Shown here: piece after piece, positions 1 through 6,274 of the stretch
Layout of the letters: each line of letters begins with the position of its first letter
How positions within the stretch are numbered: the stretch's first letter is position 1
NCBI GenBank assembly: GCA_025351145.1
Contig: JANXWM010000450.1
Coordinates: forward strand, 1-8,756
DNA from: Chitinophagaceae bacterium
GTDB taxonomy: Bacteria > Bacteroidota > Bacteroidia > Chitinophagales > Chitinophagaceae
Direction of reading: 5' to 3'
DNA length: 8,756 nucleotides
Made by a program: the position numbers and the translations under genes
Notes under the pieces: model-generated
What the model was told of the DNA's origin: nothing
The model's input: the letters and a program-made list of their open reading frames with translations, nothing else
Database searches by the model: none

Positions 1-203
1 TTCCGTTGCGTCGCACTCTTGTACGTTCAAAACAATATTGAACAAATCAGCAATCAGGTTTAGCAATCAACAAATAACGGGAGTATCATTTCTTCTTAGG
101 CCATGTTGGTAGCTGACCAATATCAATCTGCTTCAATATGCGCTTCGGTAAAAGCTCATTCATAATCCAACCGCACAAGAGTGCGACGCAACGGAAGCTT
201 CAT
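1..203. repeat. Paired inverted repeat element A (REPIN-like)
   Basis: Bases 1-22 are the exact reverse complement of bases 175-196 (arm ACAAGAGTGCGACGCAACGG followed by AA), so a 22-bp perfect inverted repeat encloses about 150 bp. The core TGCGACGCA is itself a palindrome around one central base. Bases 130-203 are clearly related to 2051-2125 in element B (shared GCTTCAAT, CGCTT, TAAAAGCTC, then the arm and an AGCnTCAT tail), so this is a family and not a chance palindrome. The left arm touches the window edge and may extend further. No coding sequence is supported inside. The arrangement resembles REP doublets (REPINs), which are moved in trans by RAYT transposases; no such transposase is in the window, so mobility is inference. 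A weaker TTGGT-N5-ACCAA hairpin lies at 106-120. Confidence 0.8.
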
Positions 204-242
204 ACATATTCCTTTTGCCAGTCAAAAAAAATCATCGAAAAA

Positions 243-274
243 TTTGCGCAACCGAAAAGTTGCATTTATATTCG
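243..274 (+). promoter_or_regulatory. Candidate Bacteroidota promoter of the small-gene operon
   Basis: TTTG at 243-246 is followed after 20 bases by TATATTCG at 267-274, matching the Bacteroidota -33 TTTG and -7 TAnnTTTG boxes at seven of eight -7 positions with accepted spacing. It lies directly upstream of the decayed repressor gene and about 220 bp before the first intact gene of the operon. Both operator palindromes overlap or abut it, which supports its assignment. The start of transcription has not been shown. Confidence 0.5.
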
Positions 275-289
275 CAACCGGTTAGTTGC
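248..289. promoter_or_regulatory. Two tandem ArsR-type operators, GCAAC-N6-GTTGC
   Basis: Two palindromes of identical form occur at 248-263 (spacer CGAAAA) and 274-289 (spacer CGGTTA), 26 bp centre to centre. The first lies between the -33 and -7 boxes, the second just after the -7 box where transcription would begin, so a bound dimer at either would block polymerase. Winged-helix repressors of the ArsR/SmtB family bind such short interrupted palindromes at their own promoters. The remnant of exactly such a gene follows at 308. The link to ArsR is an inference from position and form. No third copy was found elsewhere in the window. Confidence 0.6.
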
Positions 290-307
290 ATAATAATTCA
301 ATATACG

Positions 308-373
308 GTGAGGTGAGATGTGTTGCAGGCAATTGCCGACCCAACGTGGAGGGAAATTATGGTTAGGTGGTAA
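308..373 (+). pseudogene. Remnant of an ArsR/SdpR-type repressor gene
   Basis: From codon 317 the frame reads DVLQAIADPTWREIM, which matches the conserved N-terminal start of ArsR-family repressors associated with SRPBCC genes (typically RRDVFQAIADPTRREII). Just upstream the frame is GTG-AGG-TGA (308-316), as if ATG-AGG-CGA (Met-Arg-Arg) had mutated to a weak start and a stop. TGG at 347-349 replaces the usual second Arg, and another stop (TAA) occurs at 371-373. Beyond it I cannot align the recognition helix (normally SRPAISKHIKIL) or the C-terminal part with any confidence, and only about 119 bp remain before the next gene, too little for a full repressor of roughly 100 residues. I therefore call it a truncated, nonsense-bearing pseudogene. 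The operators upstream and the SRPBCC gene downstream fit a former autoregulated arsR operon. A chance match of this length is unlikely but has not been tested by search. Confidence 0.7.
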
Positions 374-492
374 ATTAAGAGTAAAGAACCAGGAGCATTT
401 GCAGTAATTGCCACTCATCAATGTGGTTTTAATACTACTGCAATCCAGTTTTAAATTGCAAATTGTATACACAAATTTTTAAATAAAATGCC

Positions 493-870
493 ATGGAAAA
501 AAGATCATCTCCCATTCCAAAAAATATTGACGAATATCTTTTTGCATTGCCTGAAGAAGTAAGGGCAATACTGGAAAAATTACGGCAAACAATCCGGCAG
601 GCAGCGCCGCATGCAGAAGAAGTAATCAGTTACCAAATGCCTGCGTTTAAGTATCATGGCATGCTTGTATATTTTGCAGCGTTTAAAAATCACTGCAGTT
701 TTTTTCCCGGCAATGCCGGCCTCCTCGAAACAATGAAAGATGAACTGAAAGATTTTAAAACTTCTAAAGGAACGCTTCAGTTTACTGTGGAAAAACCTTT
801 ACCATCAGCGCTTGTAAAGAAAATTGTAAAAGCGAGGATAAAAGAAAATTTAAGCAAACAGAAAAAATAA
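493..870 (+). CDS. DUF1801 / YdhG-like small cytosolic protein
   Basis: This 125-residue protein has the full length and layout of the DUF1801 (YdhG-like) family. It shows an N-terminal IDEYLFALPEEVRAILEKLRQTIR helix pair split by the LPEE turn, then AAPHAEEVISYQMPAFKYHG, the family hallmark, followed by LVYFAAFKNHCSFFPG and a basic C-terminal helix. There is no signal peptide or membrane segment. Family members include the Bacillus subtilis frataxin-like Fra/YdhG, described as an iron chaperone, but most are uncharacterised, so an iron role is not claimed here. It is the first intact gene after the decayed repressor and is followed 47 bp later by a VOC gene on the same strand. Start at ATG 493 is preceded by an AT-rich leader without a strong Shine-Dalgarno sequence, usual for Bacteroidota. 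The domain call is firm; the function is open. Confidence 0.88.
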   Translation: MEKRSSPIPKNIDEYLFALPEEVRAILEKLRQTIRQAAPHAEEVISYQMPAFKYHGMLVYFAAFKNHCSFFPGNAGLLETMKDELKDFKTSKGTLQFTVEKPLPSALVKKIVKARIKENLSKQKK

Positions 871-917
871 AATTACCCGCTTAAACAATCAACATAAAAA
901 CAATAAATAATTACATT

Positions 918-1397
918 ATGGAACAAGCAGCAAACGCCAAACAAACGATTACCCCATTCCTTTGGTTCGATGGTAAGGCCGAAGAAGCTATGAATTTTTA
1001 CACTTCCATTTTTAAAAACTCAAAGGTTATTAATGTAAGCCGCATGGGACCGGGAGGGCCTGTAATGTCAGTAACATTCGAACTTGATGGGCAAAAATTT
1101 ATGGGATTGAACGGTGGGCCAATGTTTAAGTTTACTGAGGCAGTTTCCTTTTTTGTTAGTTGCGAAACACAGGAAGAAATTGATGAGAAATGGGAGAAAC
1201 TTTCTGAAGGCGGCGAAAAAAGCAGGTGCGGCTGGCTTAAAGACAAATACGGTTTGTCGTGGCAAATTGTGCCTCCGGTTTTAGGCAAGCTTTTGAGTGA
1301 TCCCGATCCCGCAAAATCGCAAAGGGTAATGCAGGCAATGCTGAAGATGGATAAGATTGATATACAAAAATTGCAGCAAGCATACAACGAACAGTAA
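918..1397 (+). CDS. VOC-fold protein, PhnB / 3-demethylubiquinone-methyltransferase-like
   Basis: The 159-residue product opens with ITPFLWFDGKAEEAMNFYTS, the standard start of PhnB-type VOC (glyoxalase/bleomycin-resistance fold) proteins, with F-KNSKV and GPGGPVMSVTFELDGQKFMGLNGGP completing the first beta-alpha-beta-beta-beta unit. The second unit runs from FTEAVSFFVSCETQEEIDEKWEKLSEGG to CGWLKDKYGLSWQIVPP, ending with the AKSQRVMQAMLKMDKIDI helix typical of the family. The Pfam family keeps the 3-demethylubiquinone methyltransferase name, but these proteins lack a methyltransferase domain and their substrates are unknown. It is cytosolic, without a signal sequence. It lies 47 bp after the DUF1801 gene and 41 bp before the SRPBCC gene, consistent with one transcript. 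Family assignment is confident, activity is not. Confidence 0.9.
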   Translation: MEQAANAKQTITPFLWFDGKAEEAMNFYTSIFKNSKVINVSRMGPGGPVMSVTFELDGQKFMGLNGGPMFKFTEAVSFFVSCETQEEIDEKWEKLSEGGEKSRCGWLKDKYGLSWQIVPPVLGKLLSDPDPAKSQRVMQAMLKMDKIDIQKLQQAYNEQ

Positions 1398-1438
1398 CGT
1401 AAAAATTATGACTAATAAACAAATAAAAAATAACAATT

Positions 1439-1936
1439 ATGACCAGCAAAAATGTAACAACAGTTACCGCAGAACCTGGCAAACAGGAGCTTTTTATTAC
1501 AAGGGAATTCGATGCACCGCGTGATATTGTTTTTAAAGCCTTTACAGATCCGGAGATTTTATTACAATGGCTTGGGCCATGCGATCTCTCTATGAAGGTT
1601 GATAAATTTGATGCAAGAAGCGGGGGCGAATGGCGCTTTCTTCACATTGATAAAAATGGCAATGAATTTGGCTTTCACGGCGTAACGCATGAGCACCTTG
1701 CACCCGAAAGACTGATACGCACTTTTGAGTTTGAGGGCCTCCCCGAAACAGGGCATGTGGTACTGGAAACCGCTAAGTTTGAAGCACTGCCAAACGAAAG
1801 AACAAAGCTTACCATTCAATCTGTTTTTCAGTCGGTTGCAGACCGCGATGGTATGGTAATGTCGGGCATGGAAAGAGGTGTTACAGAATCGCACCAGAAG
1901 CTTGATGAATTATTTGAGAAAATGTGTGTAAGCTGA
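1439..1936 (+). CDS. SRPBCC-domain protein, AHSA1/CalC family
   Basis: This 165-residue protein shows the AHSA1-like SRPBCC pattern: LFITREFDAPRDIVFKAFTD, then PEILLQWLGP, GGEWRFLHIDKNGNEFGFHGV, a PERLIRTFEFEG strand, and a C-terminal amphipathic helix (GMERGVTESHQKLDELFEKM) that closes the hydrophobic pocket. The fold binds lipids or small hydrophobic ligands; no catalytic residues can be assigned. Such genes are repeatedly found beside ArsR-family repressors, which fits the decayed arsR and operators upstream. It is the last gene of the + strand block and ends 43 bp before repeat element B. The nine bases AATTATGAC occur both at the true start (1436-1444) and at 1405-1413; the earlier ATG is out of frame, so the start at 1439 is kept. 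Confidence 0.9.
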   Translation: MTSKNVTTVTAEPGKQELFITREFDAPRDIVFKAFTDPEILLQWLGPCDLSMKVDKFDARSGGEWRFLHIDKNGNEFGFHGVTHEHLAPERLIRTFEFEGLPETGHVVLETAKFEALPNERTKLTIQSVFQSVADRDGMVMSGMERGVTESHQKLDELFEKMCVS

Positions 1937-1976
1937 TTAAATATTTTTGAGCCAAGCTGTATCGTTTATGGCATCG

Positions 1977-2125
1977 CCTCTTGCGTCGCAATCTTCTACT
2001 GCAGGAATTTTATTCGGCTTTAACAGCCCTTCAAAAAAGCCCTCATCACCGCTTCAATCTTCGCTTAGATAAAAGCTCAGGAGAATTACTGAACGTACAA
2101 GAGTGCAACGCAAGAGAAGCGTCAT
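1977..2125. repeat. Paired inverted repeat element B in a convergent junction
   Basis: Bases 1979-1995 and 2099-2115 are inverted copies matching at 15 of 17 positions (right arm AAGAGTGCAACGCAAGA). The segment 2051-2125 aligns with 130-203 of element A, including GCTTCAAT, CGCTT, TAAAAGCTC and the arm, so A and B are diverged copies of one element. The outer flanks (1937-1976 and 2126-2228) show nothing recognisable. The element lies where the + strand operon (ends 1936) meets the - strand efflux operon (ends 2229), so a transcript from either side would contain a long stem that could halt transcription or protect 3' ends; this is inference. No U-rich intrinsic terminator was found. A 65-codon open frame runs through it but is not supported as a gene. 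Confidence 0.75.
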
Positions 2126-2228
2126 TTCTATTCCTCAGCCGGGCAATAAAAATTCAATTTGCTAAACAAAAACCTTAGACCAAAACTTGTTGTACCGGTT
2201 ACAGTTGATACTCACTTTTGCAGCACAG

Positions 2229-3527
2229 CTATTGTGCATGGTTACCCATATCCATACCTGCCATTGGGCTGGCACCACGTTTAAAAATATATTCGCTGTT
2301 TAATAAATAAGCACCGGATATTACTACCGCTTCTCCATCGTCTATACCAGAAAGTATTTCAATCGTATTATTGTTTTCCAAACCGGTTTCTACCATTTTA
2401 CTGATGAAAGTATTATGGCCTGTATTAATCCATACAGATGCGCCGTTTGCATTTCTTATTACCGCATCAATTGGCAGGCTGATGCCTTTATGCGGCCTGT
2501 TTTGCAAATACACATAAGCGGGCATACCGGGCTTTAGCAGGTTGTCTTTATTGGGCAGCACAACGCGTATTAAATTTATCCTTGTATCGGGATTAATTTC
2601 AGGGTTTATAAATGCAATGGAGCCTTTCAAAATCATATTATCAAGATCGGGTATTTGCACAGTTACAGCGGCGCCCATATCAATGGCTGCATATTGAGAA
2701 GTATATACCTGTGCTTCTACCCAAATCGTTGATAAATCGGCAAGCGAAAAAATGCTGCCACCATCCATTACATAATCGCCTTCTCTTATATTTAAACTGG
2801 TAATACAGCCTGCTTCGTTACTATAAAAACTGGTAAGTGCAGCAGCAGTATGAGTTGCTGCTATTTCATTAATTTGATTTTCACTTAGCCCCCATAATAA
2901 TAATTTATGCTTAGCACTTTCTATCAGTTGTGCAAAATCTATCAGTGAGGTACGCATGGTATTTTGCTTATCCAAAGCCAGCAGATATTCCTGTTTGGCA
3001 TTGTTAAGGTCTTCGCTATAAATGTCGTAAAGCTTATCTCCTTTGTGGATATAATCACCAATGTTTTTAAAGTATAGCTTATCAATTCTGCCTGCAACAC
3101 GGGCACTTATATTTTTTAATTTTTCTTCGTCAAAATTTAGTGTAGCTGTAAGTACCTGCTTATCTCCTATGCTGCCGTTGTGTACGGTATCTATTTGTAT
3201 ATTACCAAGCTGTACCTGCGCATCGCTTAGCTGAATTTCATCTTCCTTCTGGTTAATACTTTTTTTAGCTTCTATCAGTTTCATACCGCAGATGGGGCAA
3301 TTGCCCGGTTTCTCCAGCATTACCTGCGGGTGCATGGAACAGGTATAATACAAATCTGATTCAGTAACTGTTGCTGCAACTTTTTTCACTTTGCTATTGC
3401 ATGCAGTTAACAAAAGTGCAGCGGCTATGCTCATTGCTGAATAAAGTACCAAACGTACAAGGGTGCGACGCAACGGATGCTGAATAGTTGCTATGTTGTT
3501 GGGCTCATAATTATACACTTCCATCAT
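2229..3527 (-). CDS. cusB: CusB-type RND periplasmic adaptor lipoprotein with metal-binding domain (second adaptor)
   Basis: The 432-residue product is a membrane fusion protein linking an RND pump to its outer membrane channel. A lipobox LLTAC places lipidated Cys at 43. Residues 61-84 form the heavy-metal-binding domain, YTCSMHPQV...CPICGMKL, with Cys63, Cys77 and Cys80. The lipoyl half-motifs follow (ISARVAGRIDKLYFKNIGDY and REGDYVMDGGSIFSLADLSTIWVEA) around an alpha-helical hairpin, then beta-barrel and membrane-proximal parts. The C-terminus PMAGMDMGNHAQ is Met/His-rich, as in copper/silver carriers. It starts only 5 bp after the first adaptor's stop, so the two are co-transcribed and probably co-translated. 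The N-terminus is odd: a copy of the dispersed GTGCGACGCAA repeat (3453-3476) encodes HPLRRTLVR just before the hydrophobic core and supplies its positive charges. Start at the first of two Met codons; Met32 would leave no charged region. Cu/Ag specificity is inferred from domain and context. Confidence 0.9.
   Translation of the reverse strand: MMEVYNYEPNNIATIQHPLRRTLVRLVLYSAMSIAAALLLTACNSKVKKVAATVTESDLYYTCSMHPQVMLEKPGNCPICGMKLIEAKKSINQKEDEIQLSDAQVQLGNIQIDTVHNGSIGDKQVLTATLNFDEEKLKNISARVAGRIDKLYFKNIGDYIHKGDKLYDIYSEDLNNAKQEYLLALDKQNTMRTSLIDFAQLIESAKHKLLLWGLSENQINEIAATHTAAALTSFYSNEAGCITSLNIREGDYVMDGGSIFSLADLSTIWVEAQVYTSQYAAIDMGAAVTVQIPDLDNMILKGSIAFINPEINPDTRINLIRVVLPNKDNLLKPGMPAYVYLQNRPHKGISLPIDAVIRNANGASVWINTGHNTFISKMVETGLENNNTIEILSGIDDGEAVVISGAYLLNSEYIFKRGASPMAGMDMGNHAQ
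3453..3487 (+). repeat. Single GTGCGACGCAA repeat arm inside the second adaptor's signal peptide
   Basis: Bases 3453-3476 match the right arm of the repeat family (ACGTACAAG-G-GTGCGACGCAACGG) with one difference from the composite arm of elements A and B. The following GATGCTGAATAG resembles the GAAGCTTCATA tail of element A. Read on the - strand it encodes HPLRRTLVR. The 11-mer ATGCTGAATAG at 3477-3487 also occurs next to the other intragenic arm, at 7624-7634. No inverted partner arm is visible nearby. Confidence 0.75.
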
Positions 3528-3532
3528 AACAC

Positions 3533-4777
3533 TTAGTTTTTAAGTTTAATAAAGCTTTCGCTATCCATCAGGTATTGCGCATTGGTGGCCACCTGGTTAT
3601 TAGCGGTTAAACCTGCTATGATTTGTATTTCGGCATTATTGGTAATGCCGGTTACAATTTTACGTGCTCTGAAACCACCATCTTCTTTTGTGAATACTAC
3701 TTTATCTACGCCGAGAGATACCACTGCATTTACCGGCAACCAGTATGCATTTGCCACATGCGTTGATATCAATGCATTTACCTGGCTGCCGATAGGAATA
3801 TGCATAGTGGTATTATTAAAATCAATTCGGGCAGTAAGTGTTTTACTATTGGCTCTGTAAAAAGGTTCTATAAAATTAATGGTGCTTTTAAACGCCTTAT
3901 CAGGCTCCGTTTCCGGGATAACATTGGCGGTGGCGCCTTTTTGTACCAGGCTTAAATCGCTTGCATAAATATTGAGCAATACCCAGGCTTTATCTGGATT
4001 GAAAACGGTAAAAATGGTTTGACCCTTTTCAACATACATACCCTCTTTAATAGAAAGTTCTTTTGTTCTTAGTGTTACATCTTTCATTACGGCTGAAACG
4101 GGAGCCGCCATATTCTCGCCACCGGCTTCGTGTATATGGCCGGTATAGTTGCTGTACACAGTAACGGTATACGCCATTTGCAAAGTTTGCATTAGCTGCT
4201 GCAATTGCCAGTTGCCCATACCAAGCCATAGCAGTTTTTGTTTGGCGGCATTGATGAGTGTGGTATTTTCTGCATCGTGCTGCAGCAGGAATAATAGATT
4301 TTGCTGGGCAGTAAGTAATTCGGGGCTATGAATTTCCATAATCTTCTGACCTTTTTGCACCAGTTGAAATTTGTAACGGATATACAGTTTTTCAATGCGC
4401 CCTGTTACCCTTGCCGATATGGTGCCGGCAGAAGATGTATTGTATGCAACTGTACCCAGGGCTTTTACGGCTATATCGGCAGACTTTTGCTGAATAGTAG
4501 TTACCGGAATATCTGACACTACAAACTGGTTGGTTGGCTTTAGCAGGTTTTCTAACTGCACATCTTTTAGCGCTGCTGCATGGCTATCGTTTTGTTTTAC
4601 GAGTGTCATACCGCAAATGGGACAATCGCCGGGTTGGCTGCGTATAATTTGCGGATGCATGGGGCAGGTATATGTTTCTGTTGTTGCTATTGCAACTTCA
4701 ATATCCTTTATATGCTGTTTACATGCAGTTAATACAACAATAGAAAACAACCCAATTAGAATACTATTGATTTTCAT
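3533..4777 (-). CDS. cusB: CusB-type RND periplasmic adaptor lipoprotein with metal-binding domain (first adaptor)
   Basis: The 414-residue adaptor has a short lipoprotein signal (VVLTAC, Cys19) and at residues 36-60 a heavy-metal-binding domain, YTCPMHPQI...CPICGMTLV, with Cys38, Cys52 and Cys55. Lipoyl halves are ISARVTGRIEKLYIR...VQKGQKIMEIHSPELL and IKEGMYVEKGQTIFTVFNPDKAWVL, with a helical hairpin between them (LLTAQQNLLFLLQHD onward) for docking on the channel. Compared with the second adaptor, the second lipoyl half carries about 20-25 extra residues (from HIHEAGGENM to LRTKELS) with His and Met side chains. It begins 9 bp after the oxidase stop and ends 5 bp before the second adaptor. 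The two adaptors share domain order but are clearly diverged, so this is an old duplication or an adaptor pair with distinct jobs. Export of Cu(I)/Ag(I) is inferred from the HMBD and the operon; a broader divalent-metal role is possible. Confidence 0.9.
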   Translation of the reverse strand: MKINSILIGLFSIVVLTACKQHIKDIEVAIATTETYTCPMHPQIIRSQPGDCPICGMTLVKQNDSHAAALKDVQLENLLKPTNQFVVSDIPVTTIQQKSADIAVKALGTVAYNTSSAGTISARVTGRIEKLYIRYKFQLVQKGQKIMEIHSPELLTAQQNLLFLLQHDAENTTLINAAKQKLLWLGMGNWQLQQLMQTLQMAYTVTVYSNYTGHIHEAGGENMAAPVSAVMKDVTLRTKELSIKEGMYVEKGQTIFTVFNPDKAWVLLNIYASDLSLVQKGATANVIPETEPDKAFKSTINFIEPFYRANSKTLTARIDFNNTTMHIPIGSQVNALISTHVANAYWLPVNAVVSLGVDKVVFTKEDGGFRARKIVTGITNNAEIQIIAGLTANNQVATNAQYLMDSESFIKLKN

Positions 4778-4786
4778 TATTACAGT

Positions 4787-6271
4787 TTAAATCAGTTGAT
4801 ATTGTAACATCATTCCATCATCTTCATGTTCCAGGTTATGACAGTGGAACACAAATTTTCCTTTATTATTTTCAAATGGTATAATCACCTTTACGGTTTC
4901 TCCGGGCATAACTAAAACGGTGTCTTTCCAACCACCTTCTGATGCAATGATGGTGTTTCTGCCACCCGTTCTTTCTATTACCTGAAAATCTACCCCATGA
5001 ACATGCATAGGGTGTGGTTCAGTACCCATTGAATTATCGAATTTCCATATTTCCACGGCGTTGGCAGTAACCGTTTCATCTATTCTTGCAGCACTATAGC
5101 TTTTATTGTTAATGGTATGATGCATCCCCATCATACCCATGTTTGAAATATCAAAATTCCTGGTAAGTGTTGCCTGTGAAGCTATATAAGAAACAATTGC
5201 TGATAAGGTTGAAGGGATAATGAATGGAACATTTACTTTTTGGGTTACTATGAATTTTAATATTTTAAATTGTTTAGTACCCTGCGTTGTTCCGCCGCCA
5301 CCAAACACTTTACTGATAAGAAATATTTGATCGCCTGTATTGGCTTTTGAAAAATCAACCAGTATATCAAGCCTTTCGCCGGGACCAGCTAAAATACTAT
5401 TTACTGAAACAGGATTTCTTAATAATCCACCGTCATTGCCTATGATGGTAAAAGATTGATTATTACTGAAAGCAAGGTTATAAATCCGGGCATTAGAGCC
5501 GTTTAAAATTCTTAACCGGTAGGTTTGTGATTTTATATTTTGATAAAGAGAAGTTTTACCATTTACCAAAATAGATTCGCCCAAAAAACCACTCATTATA
5601 TCCATCATTGTTGGATTATAAGTGAGGCTAGTATCTGCTAATCTTTTGTCCTGAATGACTAATGGTATTTCGAATTCACCGGAAGGTAAATTCAAAGCTG
5701 CTTCTTCAGGATCATTAATAATAAACAATCCAGCCAAACCTCTGTACACCTGCTTTGCCGTTAGCATATCCGGATGCGGATGATACCAGTTAAGCCCCGC
5801 TCTTTGCTGAATAGTAAATTGATAATTGAATGAACTGCCGGCATTAACCAGGTTTGCAGGATGCCCATCCATAGCTGCCGGAATGTGTAAACCATGCCAA
5901 TGAATATTGGATGCTTCGCTTAAATTATTGGTTAGATTAACATTAACAATATCACCCTTATTAACCCTAAAAGAAGGACCCAATATTGAGTTTGCCTGAT
6001 ACCCAAGTACGCTGTAGGATGTTCTGCCTTTTAATACCGCTGTAGCTGGCTGTGCTGCTAATGCAGTATTGGTGCCTGTAGTTACAGGTATAGGCAATGC
6101 CTGTTGAAAATCACCTTCTGTTATACCCCCACCGGCTGCTATACCACTCATTCCACCCATCATATTGTCTTTATTACAACCACCAAGTGCTGTTGAAAAT
6201 ATGCTTACGATGCCTGAGGAAAACAACACAGATCCTGCACCAGTTAATTTTAAAAACTCTTTCCTTTTCAT
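4787..6271 (-). CDS. Periplasmic multicopper oxidase (CueO/CotA-like)
   Basis: All four copper motifs of a three-domain multicopper oxidase are present in 494 residues: HWHG (His124, His126), WYHPHP (His164, His166), HPMHVHG (His420, His423, His425) and HCHNLEHEDDGMM (His476, Cys477, His478, His482, Met487), the last giving a type 1 site with axial Met. The N-terminus RKEFLKL resembles a Tat signal with one Lys in the Arg pair, followed by a hydrophobic stretch and LGGC (Cys32), a possible lipobox, so the enzyme may be an exported lipoprotein. Met-rich patches (NMMGGMSG near 36-43, NMGMMGMHH at 378-385) recall the Met-rich copper-binding parts of CueO, though much shorter. The likely role is oxidation of toxic Cu(I) to Cu(II) outside the cytoplasm. 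Its place between channel and adaptor genes of a Cus-type pump supports copper detoxification. Actual substrate, such as Cu(I) or organic reductants, cannot be read from sequence. Confidence 0.93.
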   Translation of the reverse strand: MKRKEFLKLTGAGSVLFSSGIVSIFSTALGGCNKDNMMGGMSGIAAGGGITEGDFQQALPIPVTTGTNTALAAQPATAVLKGRTSYSVLGYQANSILGPSFRVNKGDIVNVNLTNNLSEASNIHWHGLHIPAAMDGHPANLVNAGSSFNYQFTIQQRAGLNWYHPHPDMLTAKQVYRGLAGLFIINDPEEAALNLPSGEFEIPLVIQDKRLADTSLTYNPTMMDIMSGFLGESILVNGKTSLYQNIKSQTYRLRILNGSNARIYNLAFSNNQSFTIIGNDGGLLRNPVSVNSILAGPGERLDILVDFSKANTGDQIFLISKVFGGGGTTQGTKQFKILKFIVTQKVNVPFIIPSTLSAIVSYIASQATLTRNFDISNMGMMGMHHTINNKSYSAARIDETVTANAVEIWKFDNSMGTEPHPMHVHGVDFQVIERTGGRNTIIASEGGWKDTVLVMPGETVKVIIPFENNKGKFVFHCHNLEHEDDGMMLQYQLI

Positions 6272-6274
6272 AAT

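Noticed and set aside
1..203. Possible CRISPR array or complete insertion sequence
   Set aside because: There are only two inverted arms, no regularly spaced direct repeats and no transposase or Cas gene.
266..472. 68-codon open frame on the - strand opposite the operon leader
   Set aside because: It shows no recognisable domain, and the opposite strand contains the arsR remnant and operators, which explain the region better.
1408..1410. ATG upstream of the SRPBCC gene with the same AATTATGAC context
   Set aside because: It is 31 bases before the accepted start and therefore out of frame; the family N-terminus begins from the ATG at 1439.
1981..2178. 65-codon open frame on the + strand starting with TTG
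   Set aside because: It lies almost wholly within repeat element B, starts in the repeat arm, lacks a ribosome binding site and resembles no protein family; it is a by-product of the repeat.
2223..2237. GCACA-N5-TGTGC hairpin at the end of the second adaptor gene
   Set aside because: The stem is only five base pairs, overlaps the stop codon and has no U-rich tail, so a terminator is not supported.
4787..6271. Loss of a copper ligand in oxidase motif II (HPHPD instead of HPHxH)
   Set aside because: The motif requires only His-x-His, which is intact at 164 and 166; the following position varies among functional family members such as CotA.
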